A stretch of DNA of 64,000 bases from Pseudomonas sp. 102515 (GCF_031085165.1 NZ_JAVHTY010000001.1:1426001-1490000), one strand, 5' to 3'; counted from the stretch's first letter, positions 19,283-31,689 are shown. Notes: generated by a model from the sequence alone, not told the origin. Program-made: numbers and translations.

Positions 19283-21889
19283 CTAGCGCTTTTCTTCCAC
19301 CTGCCACTTCTTACCGTCGTAGAAGGCCTTCCAGCCGGTGGGCTTGCCCTCGACCTCGGTCTGTACGTACTGCTCCTTGGTCTTGCGGCTGAAGCGGATC
19401 ACCGCCGGCCGGCCTTCGGAATCCTTCACCGGGGCACTGAGCAGATAATGGTACTTGGGATCGATCTCGTCGCGATGGGGCAGCAATTCGCTGACCAACG
19501 GCGCGCGAGTCTCGCGATTCTTCGGGAAGCCGCTGGCGGCCAGGAACAAACCCGAAGCGCCATCGCGCAGCACATAGGTGTCGTCGACCTTTTCGCAACG
19601 CAGCTCCGGCATGGGCACCGCATCCATCTTCGGCGGGGCCGGCTCGCCGTTCTTGAGCAACTTGCGGGTGTTCTTGCAGGCCGGGTTGGTACAGCCGAAA
19701 AACTTGCCAAAGCGGCCGGTCTTGAGCTGCATCTCGCTGCCGCACTTGTCGCATTCGAGCGACGGGCCTTCATAGCCCTTGATGCGATAGCTGCCCTCTT
19801 CGATCTCGTAGCCCGGGCAGTCCGGGTTGTTGCCGCAGACGTGCAGCTTGCGATGCTCGTCGATCAGATAGGCATCCATCGCCGTGCTGCAGATGGGGCA
19901 CCGATGCTTGCCGCGCAGGACCAGGGACTCGGACTCGCCCTCGTCGTCCTCGGCGATCTCGTCACCCGGCACCAGGTTGATGGTGGCCTTGCAGCGTTCC
20001 TTGGGCGGCAGGGCATAGCCCGAGCAGCCGAGGAAGACCCCGGTGGAGGCGGTACGGATCATCATCGGGCGACCGCAGACCTGGCAGGGAATGTCGGTCA
20101 GGGTTGGCTGGTTGGCCCTCATGCCCTTCTCGCCGGCCTCGGCGGTTTCCAGCTTCTGCTTGAAGTCGCCATAGAATTCGTCGAGCAGGTTCTTCCAGTC
20201 CCGCTCGCCCTGGGCCACGTTGTCCAGGTTGCCTTCCATGTTGGCGGTGAAGCTGAAGTCCATCAGGTTGGCGAAGCTTTCGTTCAACCGGTCGGTGACG
20301 ATGTCGCCCATCTTCTCGGCATAGAACCGGCGGTTGTGCACCGTCACGTAGCCACGATCCTGGATGGTGGAAATGATGGCGGCATAGGTCGACGGCCGGC
20401 CGATGCCGCGCTTCTCCAGTTCCTTGACCAGGCTGGCTTCGGAGAAGCGGGCCGGTGGCTTGGTGAAGTGCTGGCTCGGGTCGAGCTTGACCAGGCCGAG
20501 GTCCTCGCCCTGCTTCATCTCGGGCAGGACGTCATCGTCGCCCGGCTTGCTCTGTTGCGGCAGGACGCGAGTGTAGCCATCGAACTTGAGGATACGACCG
20601 CGGGCACGCAGCTCGAAGTCACCCGCCGCGGCGGTCACCGTGGTGGACAGGTACTCGGCCGGCGGCATCTGGCAGGCCAGGAACTGGCGCCAGATCAGCT
20701 CGTACAGGCGCTCGGCGTCACGCTCCATGCCCGACAGGCTGTTGGGCTTGACGTTGACGTCGGACGGGCGGATGGCCTCGTGCGCTTCCTGGGCGCCTTC
20801 ACGGCTGCCGTAGACATTGGCTTTTTCCGGCAGGTACTGCTTGCCGAATTCGCTCTCGATGTAGCCGCGGGCCATGGCGATGGCATCGCCCGACAGGTTG
20901 GTCGAGTCGGTACGCATGTAGGTGATGTAGCCGGCCTCATAGAGACGCTGGGCCATCATCATGGTCTTCTTCACCCCGAAGCCCAGGCGATTGCTCGCCG
21001 CCTGCTGCAGGGTGGAGGTGATGAAGGGTGCCGAGGGCCGGCTGCTGGTCGGCTTGTCTTCGCGCTTGGCGATGCGATAGGCGGCTTTTTCCAGCTTGGT
21101 CAGGGCGGCCTCGGCCTGGGCTTCGTTCAGCGGCTTGAAGGCTTCGCCCTTCTCACGCACCACTTCGAAACGCACCTGGGCCTTCTTCGGCGTGGCCAGG
21201 TCGGCATGGATCTCCCAATACTCCTCGGGGACGAAGGCGCGGATCTCGCGTTCGCGCTCCACCACCAGCTTGACCGCGACGGATTGCACCCGACCGGCGG
21301 ACAGGCCACGGGCGATCTTCGACCACAGCAGCGGCGAGACCATGTAACCGACCACGCGGTCGAGGAAGCGACGCGCCTGCTGGGCGTTGACGCGATTGAT
21401 GTCCAGCTCGCCGGGCCGGGAGAAGGCTTCCTGGATGGCCTTCTTGGTGATCTCGTTGAAGACCACGCGCTTGTAGCGCGAGTCGTCGCCACCGATGGCT
21501 TCCCGCAGGTGCCAGGCGATGGCCTCCCCTTCGCGGTCCAAGTCGGTTGCGAGATAGACGGTATCGGCGTCCTTGGCCAGGCGGCGCAGCTCTTCGATCA
21601 CCTTTTCCTTGCCGGGCAGGATCTCGTAGTGCGCCTTCCAGCCGTGCTCGGGGTCGACGCCCATGCGGGCGAACAGCTGGCGCCGGGCCTTTTCCTTGGG
21701 TGACAGCGCGGGCGCCTCGGCGGCGGTCTTGCGCGTCTTGGCGGCGGGCTCCTTGGCGGTGCCGGCGCCGCTGGTGGGAAGGTCGCGGATGTGGCCGATG
21801 CTCGACTTCACCACGTACTGGTTGCCCAGGTACTTGTTGATGGTCTTGGCCTTGGCCGGGGATTCCACGATGACCAGCGATTTACCCAT
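19283..21889 (-). CDS. topA: DNA topoisomerase I
   Basis: Relaxes negatively supercoiled DNA by passing one strand through a transient single-strand break. The start at 21889 ([19 protein letters not shown]) gives 868 residues, the length I remember for P. aeruginosa. The Toprim part is followed by the active-site tyrosine in [13 protein letters not shown] and by C-terminal zinc ribbons with [19 protein letters not shown] and [20 protein letters not shown]. The last 150 residues are a basic Topo-I accessory tail. An acidic stretch [13 protein letters not shown] lies between the zinc modules. Confidence 0.97.
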   Translation of the reverse strand: MGKSLVIVESPAKAKTINKYLGNQYVVKSSIGHIRDLPTSGAGTAKEPAAKTRKTAAEAPALSPKEKARRQLFARMGVDPEHGWKAHYEILPGKEKVIEELRRLAKDADTVYLATDLDREGEAIAWHLREAIGGDDSRYKRVVFNEITKKAIQEAFSRPGELDINRVNAQQARRFLDRVVGYMVSPLLWSKIARGLSAGRVQSVAVKLVVEREREIRAFVPEEYWEIHADLATPKKAQVRFEVVREKGEAFKPLNEAQAEAALTKLEKAAYRIAKREDKPTSSRPSAPFITSTLQQAASNRLGFGVKKTMMMAQRLYEAGYITYMRTDSTNLSGDAIAMARGYIESEFGKQYLPEKANVYGSREGAQEAHEAIRPSDVNVKPNSLSGMERDAERLYELIWRQFLACQMPPAEYLSTTVTAAAGDFELRARGRILKFDGYTRVLPQQSKPGDDDVLPEMKQGEDLGLVKLDPSQHFTKPPARFSEASLVKELEKRGIGRPSTYAAIISTIQDRGYVTVHNRRFYAEKMGDIVTDRLNESFANLMDFSFTANMEGNLDNVAQGERDWKNLLDEFYGDFKQKLETAEAGEKGMRANQPTLTDIPCQVCGRPMMIRTASTGVFLGCSGYALPPKERCKATINLVPGDEIAEDDEGESESLVLRGKHRCPICSTAMDAYLIDEHRKLHVCGNNPDCPGYEIEEGSYRIKGYEGPSLECDKCGSEMQLKTGRFGKFFGCTNPACKNTRKLLKNGEPAPPKMDAVPMPELRCEKVDDTYVLRDGASGLFLAASGFPKNRETRAPLVSELLPHRDEIDPKYHYLLSAPVKDSEGRPAVIRFSRKTKEQYVQTEVEGKPTGWKAFYDGKKWQVEEKR

Positions 21890-22038
21890 GGGAGAGTCAG
21901 ATTCCTGCTTGAAGGCGGTAAGCGAGCGAAAGGCGAGCGCCATAAAGGCGAATGGAGGACCAGACCGATTTCAGTCTGGTGCGCCGGGGGCGGTCGGCCA
22001 ACGCGGCACCGCTATATATAGTGGCGATGTCGGCAAGG

Positions 22039-22290
22039 TCAAGGCTGCGGCGTGGCATCCAGACCCAAGGGATCGGCTTCGACGCTGATCAGCGCGAAGC
22101 GCGGCACCTGCTCGCCATCCACCTGGACGCTCTCGCGAAACATGCTCAGGGGACGCGCCCAGAGACCATATTCACCATACAACGCCTGATAGATGACCAG
22201 CTCTTCTTCGGTCTCGGAATGCCGGGCCAGACCCAGCACCCGATACTGCTGACCCTTGTAGTGCCGGTAGAGTCCCGTCTGCAATGCCAT
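22039..22290 (-). CDS. DUF1653 protein
   Basis: The 83-residue protein opens with the DUF1653 pattern LYRHYKGQQYRVLGLARHSE, then ELVIYQALYG and GLWARPLSMF. Such small beta-rich proteins are widespread but without known function. It lies between fadA and topA on the same strand, as in P. aeruginosa. Confidence 0.88.
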   Translation of the reverse strand: MALQTGLYRHYKGQQYRVLGLARHSETEEELVIYQALYGEYGLWARPLSMFRESVQVDGEQVPRFALISVEADPLGLDATPQP

Positions 22291-22362
22291 GTTCCACCTC
22301 GAAAAAAGAAAACCGGGGCAGCCCTGGGGGCGCCCCGGTCGGATGACGCACGCTGCGGCGGA

Positions 22363-23556
<1,194 letters not shown>

Positions 23557-25704
23557 TCAACCGAAGAAGCGTTGGCCAGCGGCGGCCATTTCGCGGAGTT
23601 TGGGGGTCGGGTGATACAGCGGCCCGAGGTCGGCGTACTGGTCGGCCATGGCGACGAATTCGGCCACGCCCAGGCTGTCGATGTAGCGCAGCGCGCCCCC
23701 ACGGAAGGGTGGGAAGCCGATGCCGTAGATCAGGCCCATGTCGGCCTCGGCGGCGCTGTCGACGATGCCGTCTTCCAGGCAGCGCACGGCTTCCAGGCAC
23801 AGCGGCACCATCATCCGCTCGACGATCTCCTCGTCGGTGAATTCACGCTGCTCGTAGGTGACCGGTGCCAGCACCTCGGCCACGGCCGGGTCGGCGACCT
23901 TCTTCGGCTTGCCCTTCTTGTCGGTCTCGTAGACATAGAAGCCCTTGCCGTTCTTCTGGCCGAAGCGCTGGGCTTCGTAGAGGGCGTCCACCGCGGTCTT
24001 GCGGCTTTCCTTCATGCGCTCGGGGAAGCCCTCGGCCATGACGTCACGGGCGTGATGGGCGGTGTCCATGCCCACCACGTCCATCAGGTAGGCCGGGCCC
24101 ATGGGCCAGCCGAATCTTTCCATCAGCCGGTCGACGCGCTGGAAGTCGGCACCCTGGGCCAGCAGCGCGGCGAAGCCGCCGAAGTACGGGAAGAGGATGC
24201 GGTTGACCAGGAAGCCGGGGCAGTCGTTGACCACGATGGGGTTCTTGCCCATCTGGCGGGCATAGGCCACGGTAGTGGCGATGGCCTTCTCGCTGGTCTT
24301 CTCGCCGCGGATCACCTCGACCAGGGGCATCATGTGCACCGGGTTGAAGAAGTGCATGCCGCAGAAGTTTTCCGGACGCTTGAGCGCCTGGGCCAGCAGG
24401 CTGATGGAAATGGTGGAGGTGTTGGAGGTGAGGATGGCGTCCTCGCGCACCTGGCCTTCCACCTCGGCCAGAACGGCTTGCTTGACCTTGGGATTCTCGA
24501 CCACGGCCTCGACCACCAGGTCGACACTCTTGAAGTCGCCATAGGACAGGGTCGGGCGGATGCGATTGAGCGCCTCGGCCATCTTCACCGGCTCCAGGCG
24601 ACCCTTCTCGACCCGCTTGTTGAGCAGCTTGCTGGCTTCGCTCAGGCCCAGCTCCAGGGCTTCGTCGCGAATGTCCTTCATCAGGATCGGCGTACCCTTG
24701 AGCGCGGACTGGTAGGCGATACCGCCACCCATGATGCCGGCGCCCAGCACACTGGTCAGCTTGACCCGCGCGGCCTGCTTTTCCAGTACCTTGGCCTTGC
24801 GCTTGAGCGCCTGGTCATTGAGGAACAGGCCGACCAGGCTGGCGGACACCGAGGTCTGGGCCATCTTGGCGAAACCGGCGCCTTCGACTTCTAGGGCCTT
24901 GTCGCGGCCGTAGTTGGCGGACTTCTGGATCGCCTTGATGGCTTCCAGCGGTGCCGGATAGTGCGGACCGGCTTGGCTCGCGACGAAGCCCTTGGCCGAT
25001 TCGAAGGCCATCATGGCTTCGATGGCATTGAGCTGCAGCTTTTCCAGCTTGGGCTTGCGCTTGGCGCGGTAGTCCAGCTCGCCGGCGGCGGCGCGGCGGA
25101 CCAGGTCCAGGGCGGCGTCGAACAGATGCTCGGAGGCGACCACGGCATCGGCCACGCCGACCTTGAGGGCAGTGGCGGCGTCGTTTTCCTTGCCGGAAGC
25201 GATCCACTCGATGGCGTTGTCGCTGCCGATCAGGCGCGGCAGGCGGACGGTGCCACCCCAGCCCGGATAGATGCCCAGCTTGACTTCCGGCAGGCCGATG
25301 CGCGCCGCGGTGCTGAGCACCCGGTAGTCGGCGGCCAGGGTCATCTCGCAACCGCCACCCAGGGCGATGCCGCCCACGGCGGCCACGGTGGGTACCGGCA
25401 GGTCTTCGAAGTCGTTGAAGATGCGGTTGATCTCGGCGATGCCGGCCTGCAGCTCTTCGGTCGGCCGGCCGAACATCTCGACGAATTCGGTGATGTCGGC
25501 GCCGACGATGAAGACGTCCTTGCCGCTGGTGACGATGACGCCGCGCAGGCCGGCGTGGGCTTTCAGGGCATCCACGGCCTGGCGGAATTCGCGCAGGGTG
25601 ATGGCGCTGAACTTGTTGACCGATTCGCCTTGGAGGTCGAAGCGAAGTTCGGCGATGCCGTCCTCCACGTCGCGCACCGAAAGGGCTTTGCCTTCGAAAA
25701 TCAT
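23557..25704 (-). CDS. fadB: Fatty-acid oxidation complex alpha subunit FadB
   Basis: Multifunctional enzyme: enoyl-CoA hydratase/isomerase in the N-terminal third and 3-hydroxyacyl-CoA dehydrogenase in the rest. The start at 25704 ([16 protein letters not shown]) follows AAGGGAG and gives 715 residues, the family length; the frame stays open 48 codons upstream without similarity. Motifs are [18 protein letters not shown] for the hydratase oxyanion hole, the NAD site [15 protein letters not shown] and [15 protein letters not shown] of the dehydrogenase. It forms an operon with fadA. In relatives PsrA represses it; a possible half-site GTTTGAA lies at 25830-25836. Confidence 0.96.
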   Translation of the reverse strand: MIFEGKALSVRDVEDGIAELRFDLQGESVNKFSAITLREFRQAVDALKAHAGLRGVIVTSGKDVFIVGADITEFVEMFGRPTEELQAGIAEINRIFNDFEDLPVPTVAAVGGIALGGGCEMTLAADYRVLSTAARIGLPEVKLGIYPGWGGTVRLPRLIGSDNAIEWIASGKENDAATALKVGVADAVVASEHLFDAALDLVRRAAAGELDYRAKRKPKLEKLQLNAIEAMMAFESAKGFVASQAGPHYPAPLEAIKAIQKSANYGRDKALEVEGAGFAKMAQTSVSASLVGLFLNDQALKRKAKVLEKQAARVKLTSVLGAGIMGGGIAYQSALKGTPILMKDIRDEALELGLSEASKLLNKRVEKGRLEPVKMAEALNRIRPTLSYGDFKSVDLVVEAVVENPKVKQAVLAEVEGQVREDAILTSNTSTISISLLAQALKRPENFCGMHFFNPVHMMPLVEVIRGEKTSEKAIATTVAYARQMGKNPIVVNDCPGFLVNRILFPYFGGFAALLAQGADFQRVDRLMERFGWPMGPAYLMDVVGMDTAHHARDVMAEGFPERMKESRKTAVDALYEAQRFGQKNGKGFYVYETDKKGKPKKVADPAVAEVLAPVTYEQREFTDEEIVERMMVPLCLEAVRCLEDGIVDSAAEADMGLIYGIGFPPFRGGALRYIDSLGVAEFVAMADQYADLGPLYHPTPKLREMAAAGQRFFG

Positions 25705-26118
25705 CAGCGGGTCTCCCTTGAGTCCTGGTCGCGAGGCGGGCGGCGGCTTGGGTGGAAGCCGAGAATCGCCAGCCCCGATATTGTTCTGTGGAGGGCACCG
25801 GCCGGGCCGGGGCGAAAATTCATACAACCGTTTGAACGGCTCGCACAACCTTCTGGCAAAAGCGGGCGCTTGTCAATTGGGACACGCGGGGAAAGCGCGA
25901 CCGGGGGTTCGCGCGGCGGGCGCTTGAGCTTGGCGCACTTCTGTGCAAGATAGCCGTGGAGCTATCCCCGACTCCTGGAGTCGAAACTACAAGTGGGCGA
26001 GCGTCTGCCTGAACAGTTGCCGAGCGAAAGCCGGCTCTGCTCGGCCAGAACCTTAAGCCCGCGAATCGAGCGCCAGCCACGGTACGGTCTGGCGCCCCAT
26101 CATGAAGGAGAGATGTGT
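25705..26118. promoter_or_regulatory. Divergent fadBA / usp control region
   Basis: These 414 bp without a gene must hold the promoters of fadBA (minus) and the universal stress gene (plus). GTTTGAA at 25830-25836 is one half of the PsrA palindrome seen upstream of psrA, but its second half is poor. GAAGGAG at 26104-26110 is the usp ribosome site. Nothing else is clear. Confidence 0.45.
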
Positions 26119-26559
26119 ATGGCCTACCAACACATATTGGTTGCCGTCGACCTGACCGAAGATTGCCAGCCGGTGATCCGTCGCGCCGTGGCCCTGGGTC
26201 AGTGCTGTGGCAGCAAGGTGTCGCTGGTGCACGTGGTCGAGCCCATGGCGATGGCCTTTGGCGGTGACGTGCCCATGGATCTGTCGTCGTTGCAGCAGCA
26301 GCAGATCGAGCAGGCCCGCGAGCGACTGGACGGCTTCACCACCCAGTACGCCGAGCTGGCCGGCAACTGCGTGCTGGCCTATGGGCAGCCGCGCCAGGAG
26401 ATCCACCGCATGGCCAAGGAACAGGGCTGCGACCTGATCGTGGTCGGCAGCCATGGTCGTCATGGCCTGGCGCTGCTCCTGGGCTCGACGTCCAACGACC
26501 TGCTGCACGGCGCGCCCTGCGACACCCTCGCGGTGGCCCTGAAGAAAGACAAGGCCTGA
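26119..26559 (+). CDS. Universal stress protein, single domain
   Basis: The start at 26119 (MAYQHILVAVDLTED), chosen because GAAGGAG lies 8 bp upstream, gives 146 residues; the ATG 6 bp earlier is too close to that site. The protein has a complete Usp fold with the ATP-type loop VVGSHGRHGLALLLGSTSNDLL. Such proteins act in starvation or low-oxygen survival. It is divergent from fadBA and convergent with the ABC-F gene. Confidence 0.9.
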   Translation: MAYQHILVAVDLTEDCQPVIRRAVALGQCCGSKVSLVHVVEPMAMAFGGDVPMDLSSLQQQQIEQARERLDGFTTQYAELAGNCVLAYGQPRQEIHRMAKEQGCDLIVVGSHGRHGLALLLGSTSNDLLHGAPCDTLAVALKKDKA

Positions 26560-26577
26560 TCCGGTGGCCGGGCTGGA

Positions 26578-28494
26578 TTACTCCAGTTCGGCCCAGCGCT
26601 CGATGAGGCGATCCAGCTCGGCCTGTAGCGCGTCCATGCGGGCGAGCTTGGCCTGGGTGACCTCACTCGGCAGCTGGTAGAAGCCAGGATCGGCGATGGC
26701 GGTCTGCAGGGCTTCCAGTTCGATTTCCGCGGTTTCGATGGCACCTGGCAGGGCGTCCAGCTCACGCTGCTCCTTGTAGCTGAGCTTGCGCTTGGCCGGT
26801 GCGGCGGCTGCGGCCACCGGGGCCGCCGCGGGTGCGGGCTCGACCTTGGCAGCCGCTGGCGCGGCCTTGCTGTCCTCGCGGGTCTGCACGCCCAACAGGC
26901 GCGGCGAGCCGCCCTGACGCAGCCAGTCCTGGTAGCCACCGACGTATTCCCGTACCCGCCCTTCCCCTTCGAACACCAGGGTGCTGGTCACCACGTTGTC
27001 GAGGAAGGCCCGGTCGTGGCTGACCATCAGCACGGTGCCCTCGAAACTCAGCAGCACCTCTTCCAGCAGCTCCAGGGTCTCGACGTCGAGGTCGTTGGTG
27101 GGTTCGTCCAGCACCAGCAGGTTGGCCGGCTTGCTGAACAGCTTGGCCAGCAGCAGGCGCGCGCGTTCGCCACCGGACAGTGCCTTGACCGGCGTGCGGG
27201 CACGCTGGGGGCTGAACAGGAAGTCGCCCAGGTAGCTCAGCACGTGGCGATCCTGGCCATTGATGGTGATGAATTCACGACCCTCGGCGAGGTTGTCGAT
27301 CACGGTCTTTTCCGGTTCCAGTTGCAGGCGCAGCTGGTCGAAATAGGCGATCTCCAGCTTGGTGCCGTACTGGATCTTGCCGGTGGTCGGCTGCAGATCG
27401 CCCAGCAGCAGCTTGAGCAGGGTGGTCTTGCCGGAGCCGTTGGGGCCAAGCAGGCCGATGCGGTCACCGCGCTGGATCAGCAGGGTCAGGTCGCGGATCA
27501 GAGGTTCGCCGCCCGGATGGGCATAGCTCATGTGCTCGGCGAGGATGACCTGCTTGCCGGACTTGTCGGCCGTCTCCAGCAGGAGGTTGGCCTTGCCCTG
27601 GCGCTCACGGCGCTCGCTGCGTTCGTTGCGCATGGCCTTGAGGGCGCGGACGCGACCTTCGTTGCGGGTACGGCGGGCCTTGATGCCCTGGCGGATCCAG
27701 ACTTCTTCCTGGGCCAGGCGCTTGTCGAACAGCGCATTGGCGGTCTCTTCCGCCGCCAGCTGCTGCTCCTTGTGCACCAGGAAGCTGGCGTAGTCGCCTT
27801 GCCAGTCGATCAGGTTGCCGCGATCCAGTTCGAGGATGCGGGTGGCCAAGGCCTGGAGGAAGGCGCGGTCGTGGGTGATGAACAGCACGGCGCCGGGATA
27901 GCCGCGCAGGGCGTCTTCCAGCCAGGCGATGGCGCCGATGTCCAGGTGGTTGGTGGGTTCGTCGAGCAGCAGCAGATCCGGCTCGGCCACCAGCGCCTGG
28001 GCCAGCAGCACGCGCCGCCGCCAGCCGCCGGACAGTTCGGCGAGGGTCTTTTCCGCCGGCAGCTGCAGCCGGCTCAGGGTGCTGTCCACCAGTTGCTGCA
28101 GGCGCCAGCCATCGCGCGCCTCCAGCTCCTGCTGGACGTGCATGAGCCGCTCCATGTCCAGTTCGCCGCTGGTGTCCTGGGTCAGGTGGTGGTACTCGGC
28201 GAGCAATTCGCCGACACCGGCCAGGCCCGCGGCCACCACGTCGAACACCGAGCGGTCGTCGGCCCGTGGCAATTCCTGCGGCAGTTCGCCGATCTTGATC
28301 GCCGGGGCGCGCCAAACCTCGCCGTCATCGGCCTGCTGCTCGCCCTTGACGATGCGCAGCAGGCTGGATTTGCCGGTGCCGTTGCGGCCGATGATGCATA
28401 CCCGCTCGCCCCGCTCGATCTGCCAGGACACCCCGTCCAGCAAGGGGGTGACGCCAAAGGCCAGGGATACGTTGGTGAACTTGAGCAGCGCCAT
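26578..28494 (-). CDS. ABC-F family ATPase (Uup/YheS type)
   Basis: Soluble twin-ATPase of the ABC-F group, which acts on ribosomes rather than in transport. The start at 28494 (MALLKFTNVSLAFG) gives 638 residues. Two ATPase units are seen, with Walker A GRNGTGKSS and GPNGSGKTT, signatures LSGGWRRR and LSGGERAR, and Walker B LLLLDEPTNHLD and LLVLDEPTNDLD. A charged linker follows the first unit, then an Ala/Pro-rich stretch near residue 545 and a coiled-coil C-terminus (ELDALPGAIETAEIELEALQ). The latter is like Uup, which binds DNA and affects precise transposon excision. Confidence 0.9.
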   Translation of the reverse strand: MALLKFTNVSLAFGVTPLLDGVSWQIERGERVCIIGRNGTGKSSLLRIVKGEQQADDGEVWRAPAIKIGELPQELPRADDRSVFDVVAAGLAGVGELLAEYHHLTQDTSGELDMERLMHVQQELEARDGWRLQQLVDSTLSRLQLPAEKTLAELSGGWRRRVLLAQALVAEPDLLLLDEPTNHLDIGAIAWLEDALRGYPGAVLFITHDRAFLQALATRILELDRGNLIDWQGDYASFLVHKEQQLAAEETANALFDKRLAQEEVWIRQGIKARRTRNEGRVRALKAMRNERSERRERQGKANLLLETADKSGKQVILAEHMSYAHPGGEPLIRDLTLLIQRGDRIGLLGPNGSGKTTLLKLLLGDLQPTTGKIQYGTKLEIAYFDQLRLQLEPEKTVIDNLAEGREFITINGQDRHVLSYLGDFLFSPQRARTPVKALSGGERARLLLAKLFSKPANLLVLDEPTNDLDVETLELLEEVLLSFEGTVLMVSHDRAFLDNVVTSTLVFEGEGRVREYVGGYQDWLRQGGSPRLLGVQTREDSKAAPAAAKVEPAPAAAPVAAAAAPAKRKLSYKEQRELDALPGAIETAEIELEALQTAIADPGFYQLPSEVTQAKLARMDALQAELDRLIERWAELE

Positions 28495-28714
28495 GGGTTT
28501 CTCCGCGAAAAAGGCCAACCAGTCTAACAGAGACACCTACCCTGGCGCCGGTCGGTACGAGCCGGCGAAACGCCCGGACCGCCCGACGGCAGGCCATGGC
28601 CAACGCTTTCGCCGCCTGGCGCCGGCACGTAAGCTAGACTGCCCCGTGACGGTCGGCCGCCTGCCTTGCGCAGCGTGCGCCACCCCCTCCGCATCCAGCT
28701 TTTACGGAATTCCC

Positions 28715-30643
28715 ATGCGCGGTCGCCTGTTCCTCATCCTGCCCCTGCTCCTCGCTCCCCTGATCGGCTCCACCACCTCGCAAGCCGCTCCCCTGGAGCA
28801 GCAGCGGCAACTCTACGACCAGGCCAAGGCGGCGCTGGACCGCGGCGACGCCAGCGTCTACCTGGCCAATCGCGGAGAATTGCGGACCTATCCGTTGGAG
28901 CCTTACCTGGCCTACGACGAACTGATCAAGCGCGTCCCCGGCGCCAGCGATGCCGAGATCGAGACCTTTCTCGCCGAGCATGGCGATCTGCCGCAGTCCA
29001 ACTGGCTGCGCCTGCGCTGGCTGCGCGGCCTGGCCGACCGCGGCGACTGGAATCGCTTCGAGAAATACTATTCGCCGGACTTCAACTTCACCGAACTGGA
29101 CTGCCTGCACGGCCAGTACCTGATCGCCCAGGGCAACGCCAGCGAGGGCTTCAAGCTGGCGGAGAAATACTGGCTGGTGGGCAAGGCCCAGCCGACCACC
29201 TGCGATGGCCTGTTCCAAGCCTGGGCGGCGCGCGGCCAGCTCACCGAGGAGCGGGCCTGGGAACGCGCCAAGCTGGCCGCCGACAAGGGTGAGTACGGCC
29301 TGGTACGCACCCTGTCCACCCAGTTGCCGACCCTGTCCGGGCAGGCCCAGCGGCTGATCGACGTGGCCCAGAAGCCGCAGCAGATCGCCAATGTCCAGGC
29401 CTTCGCCCCGGCCAGCGAAAGCCTCGCCGACGTGGTCGGCCTGGGCCTGCGCAAGCTGGCGCGCCAGGACCCGGAACAGGCCATGAGCCTGCTCGACGTC
29501 TACAGCCAGCGCATGCCCTTCACCCGCGATGAAAAGGTCGCCATCGCCCGCCAGATCGGCCTGACCCTGGCGAAGAACTTCGATCCGCGCGCCCTGCCGC
29601 TGATGGAGCGCTATGACCCCGAGCTGCGGGACGACGACGTCAGCGAATGGCGTGCCCGGCTGCTCTTGCGCCTGGGTCGCTGGAGCGATGCCCATGCGCT
29701 GATCGAGCGCTTCCCGCCGAGTCTGGCCAAGGCCAATCGCTGGGAATACTGGCGCGCCCGCACCCTGGAGCTGATGCAGCCGCAGAGTCCGGCGGTGCTG
29801 CGCGAATACGCCGAGGTCAGTCGCGAGCGTGACTACTACGGCTTCCTCGCCGCCGACCGCAGCAAGGCGCCCTATCAGCTCAACAACAAGCCGCTGATGC
29901 TCAGCGACGCCCTCAAGCGCAAGGTGCGCAACACCCCGGGCGTGCAGCGTGCCCTGGAATTCATCGCCCGCGGCGAACCGATCAATGCCCGCCGCGAGTG
30001 GTTCTATGTCAGCCGCCACTTCAACCGCGACGAACTGGTGGCCCAGGCGCGCATGGCCTATGACATGCAGTGGTACTTCCCGGCGATCCGCACCATCAGC
30101 CTGGCCAAGTACTGGGACGACCTGGACATCCGCTTCCCCATCGCCTATCGCGAGAGCTTCGTGCGCGAGGCCCAGACCCGTGGCCTGCACAGCAGCTGGG
30201 TGTTCGCCATCACCCGCCAGGAAAGCGGCTTCATGGCCGATGCGCGCTCCGGCGTGGGCGCCATGGGCCTGATGCAGCTGATGCCGGCCACCGCCAGCCA
30301 CACCGCCAGCAAGTTCGCCATTCCCCTGGCCTCGCCGCAGCAGGCGCTGACCCCGGAAAAGAACATCGAGCTGGGGACCGCCTACCTATCCATGGTCCAT
30401 GCCCAGTTCAACGGCAACCGGGTGCTGGCCTCGGCCGCCTACAACGCCGGCCCGGGGCGGGTGAAGCGCTGGCTGAGCGGCGCCCGCCACCTGGCTTTCG
30501 ATGTCTGGGTGGAGACCATTCCCTTCGACGAGACGCGGCAATACGTGCAGAACGTGCTGGCCTACGCGGTCATCTACGGGCAGAAGCTCAATTCGCCGCA
30601 ACCCCTGGTGGACTGGAACGAGCGCTTCTTCGACGAGACCTGA
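28715..30643 (+). CDS. slt: Soluble lytic murein transglycosylase
   Basis: Periplasmic enzyme that cleaves peptidoglycan with formation of 1,6-anhydroMurNAc. The start at 28715 (MRGRLFLILPLLLAPLIG) gives a signal peptide ending near SQAA and 642 residues in all. The superhelical U-domain is followed by the catalytic domain with E503 in TRQESGFMADARSG, then GLMQLMPATA and AYNAGPGRVKRWL. Turnover products feed the recycling path that includes NagZ (14960). It is divergent from the ABC-F gene. A 13 bp-stem hairpin follows. Confidence 0.96.
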   Translation: MRGRLFLILPLLLAPLIGSTTSQAAPLEQQRQLYDQAKAALDRGDASVYLANRGELRTYPLEPYLAYDELIKRVPGASDAEIETFLAEHGDLPQSNWLRLRWLRGLADRGDWNRFEKYYSPDFNFTELDCLHGQYLIAQGNASEGFKLAEKYWLVGKAQPTTCDGLFQAWAARGQLTEERAWERAKLAADKGEYGLVRTLSTQLPTLSGQAQRLIDVAQKPQQIANVQAFAPASESLADVVGLGLRKLARQDPEQAMSLLDVYSQRMPFTRDEKVAIARQIGLTLAKNFDPRALPLMERYDPELRDDDVSEWRARLLLRLGRWSDAHALIERFPPSLAKANRWEYWRARTLELMQPQSPAVLREYAEVSRERDYYGFLAADRSKAPYQLNNKPLMLSDALKRKVRNTPGVQRALEFIARGEPINARREWFYVSRHFNRDELVAQARMAYDMQWYFPAIRTISLAKYWDDLDIRFPIAYRESFVREAQTRGLHSSWVFAITRQESGFMADARSGVGAMGLMQLMPATASHTASKFAIPLASPQQALTPEKNIELGTAYLSMVHAQFNGNRVLASAAYNAGPGRVKRWLSGARHLAFDVWVETIPFDETRQYVQNVLAYAVIYGQKLNSPQPLVDWNERFFDET

Positions 30644-30670
30644 GCGCTCGCCAGCCCGCCCTGATACCAC

Positions 30671-30706
30671 TGCAGCGGACTCGGACGCCAGGTCGAGTCC
30701 GCTGCA
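30671..30706 (+). terminator. Perfect 13 bp hairpin after slt
   Basis: TGCAGCGGACTCG (30671-30683) pairs exactly with CGAGTCCGCTGCA (30694-30706) over a 10-base loop, 27 bp after the slt stop. No T-run follows. It may act as a terminator or a 3'-end protector. Confidence 0.6.
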
Positions 30707-30840
30707 TAGCCGCTTCCCAGAGCCGTCGGGCCATTCGCAGCTGCATCCTGCAAGGCCTGCAGCTCCGAGCCGGCTGCGCAAAACAGCGCCACCCCCTATA
30801 CTGCAGCCCCTTTTTTTCCGCTATTGAACCGGAGAAACCC

Positions 30841-31689
30841 ATGCTCAAGCGTTCGCTGGCCCTGGCAGCAGGCCTGGCCCTGTCCCTGACGTCCCTGCTC
30901 TCCCACGCCGTCGACGAACTGCGCGTCTCGGCCATTCCCGACGAGGCGCCCACCGAGCTGATCCGCAAGTTCAAGCCACTGGGCGAATACCTCGAGCAAC
31001 GCCTGGGCATGCCGGTCAAGTTCGTGCCGGTGTCCGACTATGCCGGCGTGGTGGAAGCCATGGCCTCGGATCGTCTGGACCTGGCCTGGTTCGGCGGCTT
31101 CACCTTCGTCCAGGCGCAGCGCAAGGCGCCGATGACCCCCCTGGTGCAGCGCGAAGAAGATCAGCAGTTCACCAGCAAATTCATCACCGCCGACCCGGTC
31201 GTGAAGACCCTGCAGGACCTCAAGGGCAAGACCTTCGCCTTCGGTTCGGTCTCTTCCACCTCGGGCAGCCTGATGCCGCGCTACTTCATGCAGCAGGACG
31301 GCATCGTCCCCGAGCAGTTCTTCTCACGGGTGGCCTATTCCGGCGCCCATGACGCCACCGTCGCCTGGGTCGCCGCGGGCAAGGCCGATGCCGGCGTGCT
31401 CAATGCCTCGGTGTGGAAGAAGCTGGTCGATGCCGGCAAGGTCGATACCAGCAAGGTCCGGGTCCTCTCCACGACCCCGGCCTACTACGACTACAACTGG
31501 ACGGTGCGCGGCAACCTGGATCCGCAACTGGCGGCCAAGATCAAGCAGGCCTTCCTCGACCTGGATCCGGCCAAGCCGGCCGACAAGGCGATCCTCGACC
31601 TGCAGGCGGCCAGCCGCTTCGTGCCGACCTCGCCAGACAACTACAAGAGCATCGAGGCTTCCGCCCTGGCAGCCGGCCTGCTCAAGTGA
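30841..31689 (+). CDS. PhnD-type periplasmic oxyanion-binding protein (putative selenium-oxyanion)
   Basis: The 282-residue protein has a signal peptide ending near SHA (residue 23) and the PhnD/PtxB fold: LRVSAIPDEAPTELIRKFKP, LDLAWFGGFTFVQA, FAFGSVSSTSGSLMPRYF and SGAHDATVAWVAAGKADAGV. Family members bind phosphonate, phosphite or related anions. One clade has been tied to selenium by gene context; selA lies convergent just past the transporter here. No phosphonate-degrading gene is near. I infer selenate or selenite as ligand, but the sequence alone does not prove it. It is first gene of a three-gene transporter operon, overlapping the ATPase start by 4 bp. Confidence 0.75.
   Translation: MLKRSLALAAGLALSLTSLLSHAVDELRVSAIPDEAPTELIRKFKPLGEYLEQRLGMPVKFVPVSDYAGVVEAMASDRLDLAWFGGFTFVQAQRKAPMTPLVQREEDQQFTSKFITADPVVKTLQDLKGKTFAFGSVSSTSGSLMPRYFMQQDGIVPEQFFSRVAYSGAHDATVAWVAAGKADAGVLNASVWKKLVDAGKVDTSKVRVLSTTPAYYDYNWTVRGNLDPQLAAKIKQAFLDLDPAKPADKAILDLQAASRFVPTSPDNYKSIEASALAAGLLK

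Noticed and set aside
22010-22024. Palindrome CTATATATAG before topA as a special operator
   Set aside because: It is a short AT-rich self-complementary string in the likely topA promoter. It could simply be the -10 region and too little supports more.
27929-28714. Long N-terminal extension of Slt
   Set aside because: The frame is open far upstream, but that part lies antisense to the ABC-F gene. The start at 28715 gives a proper signal peptide and the family length.
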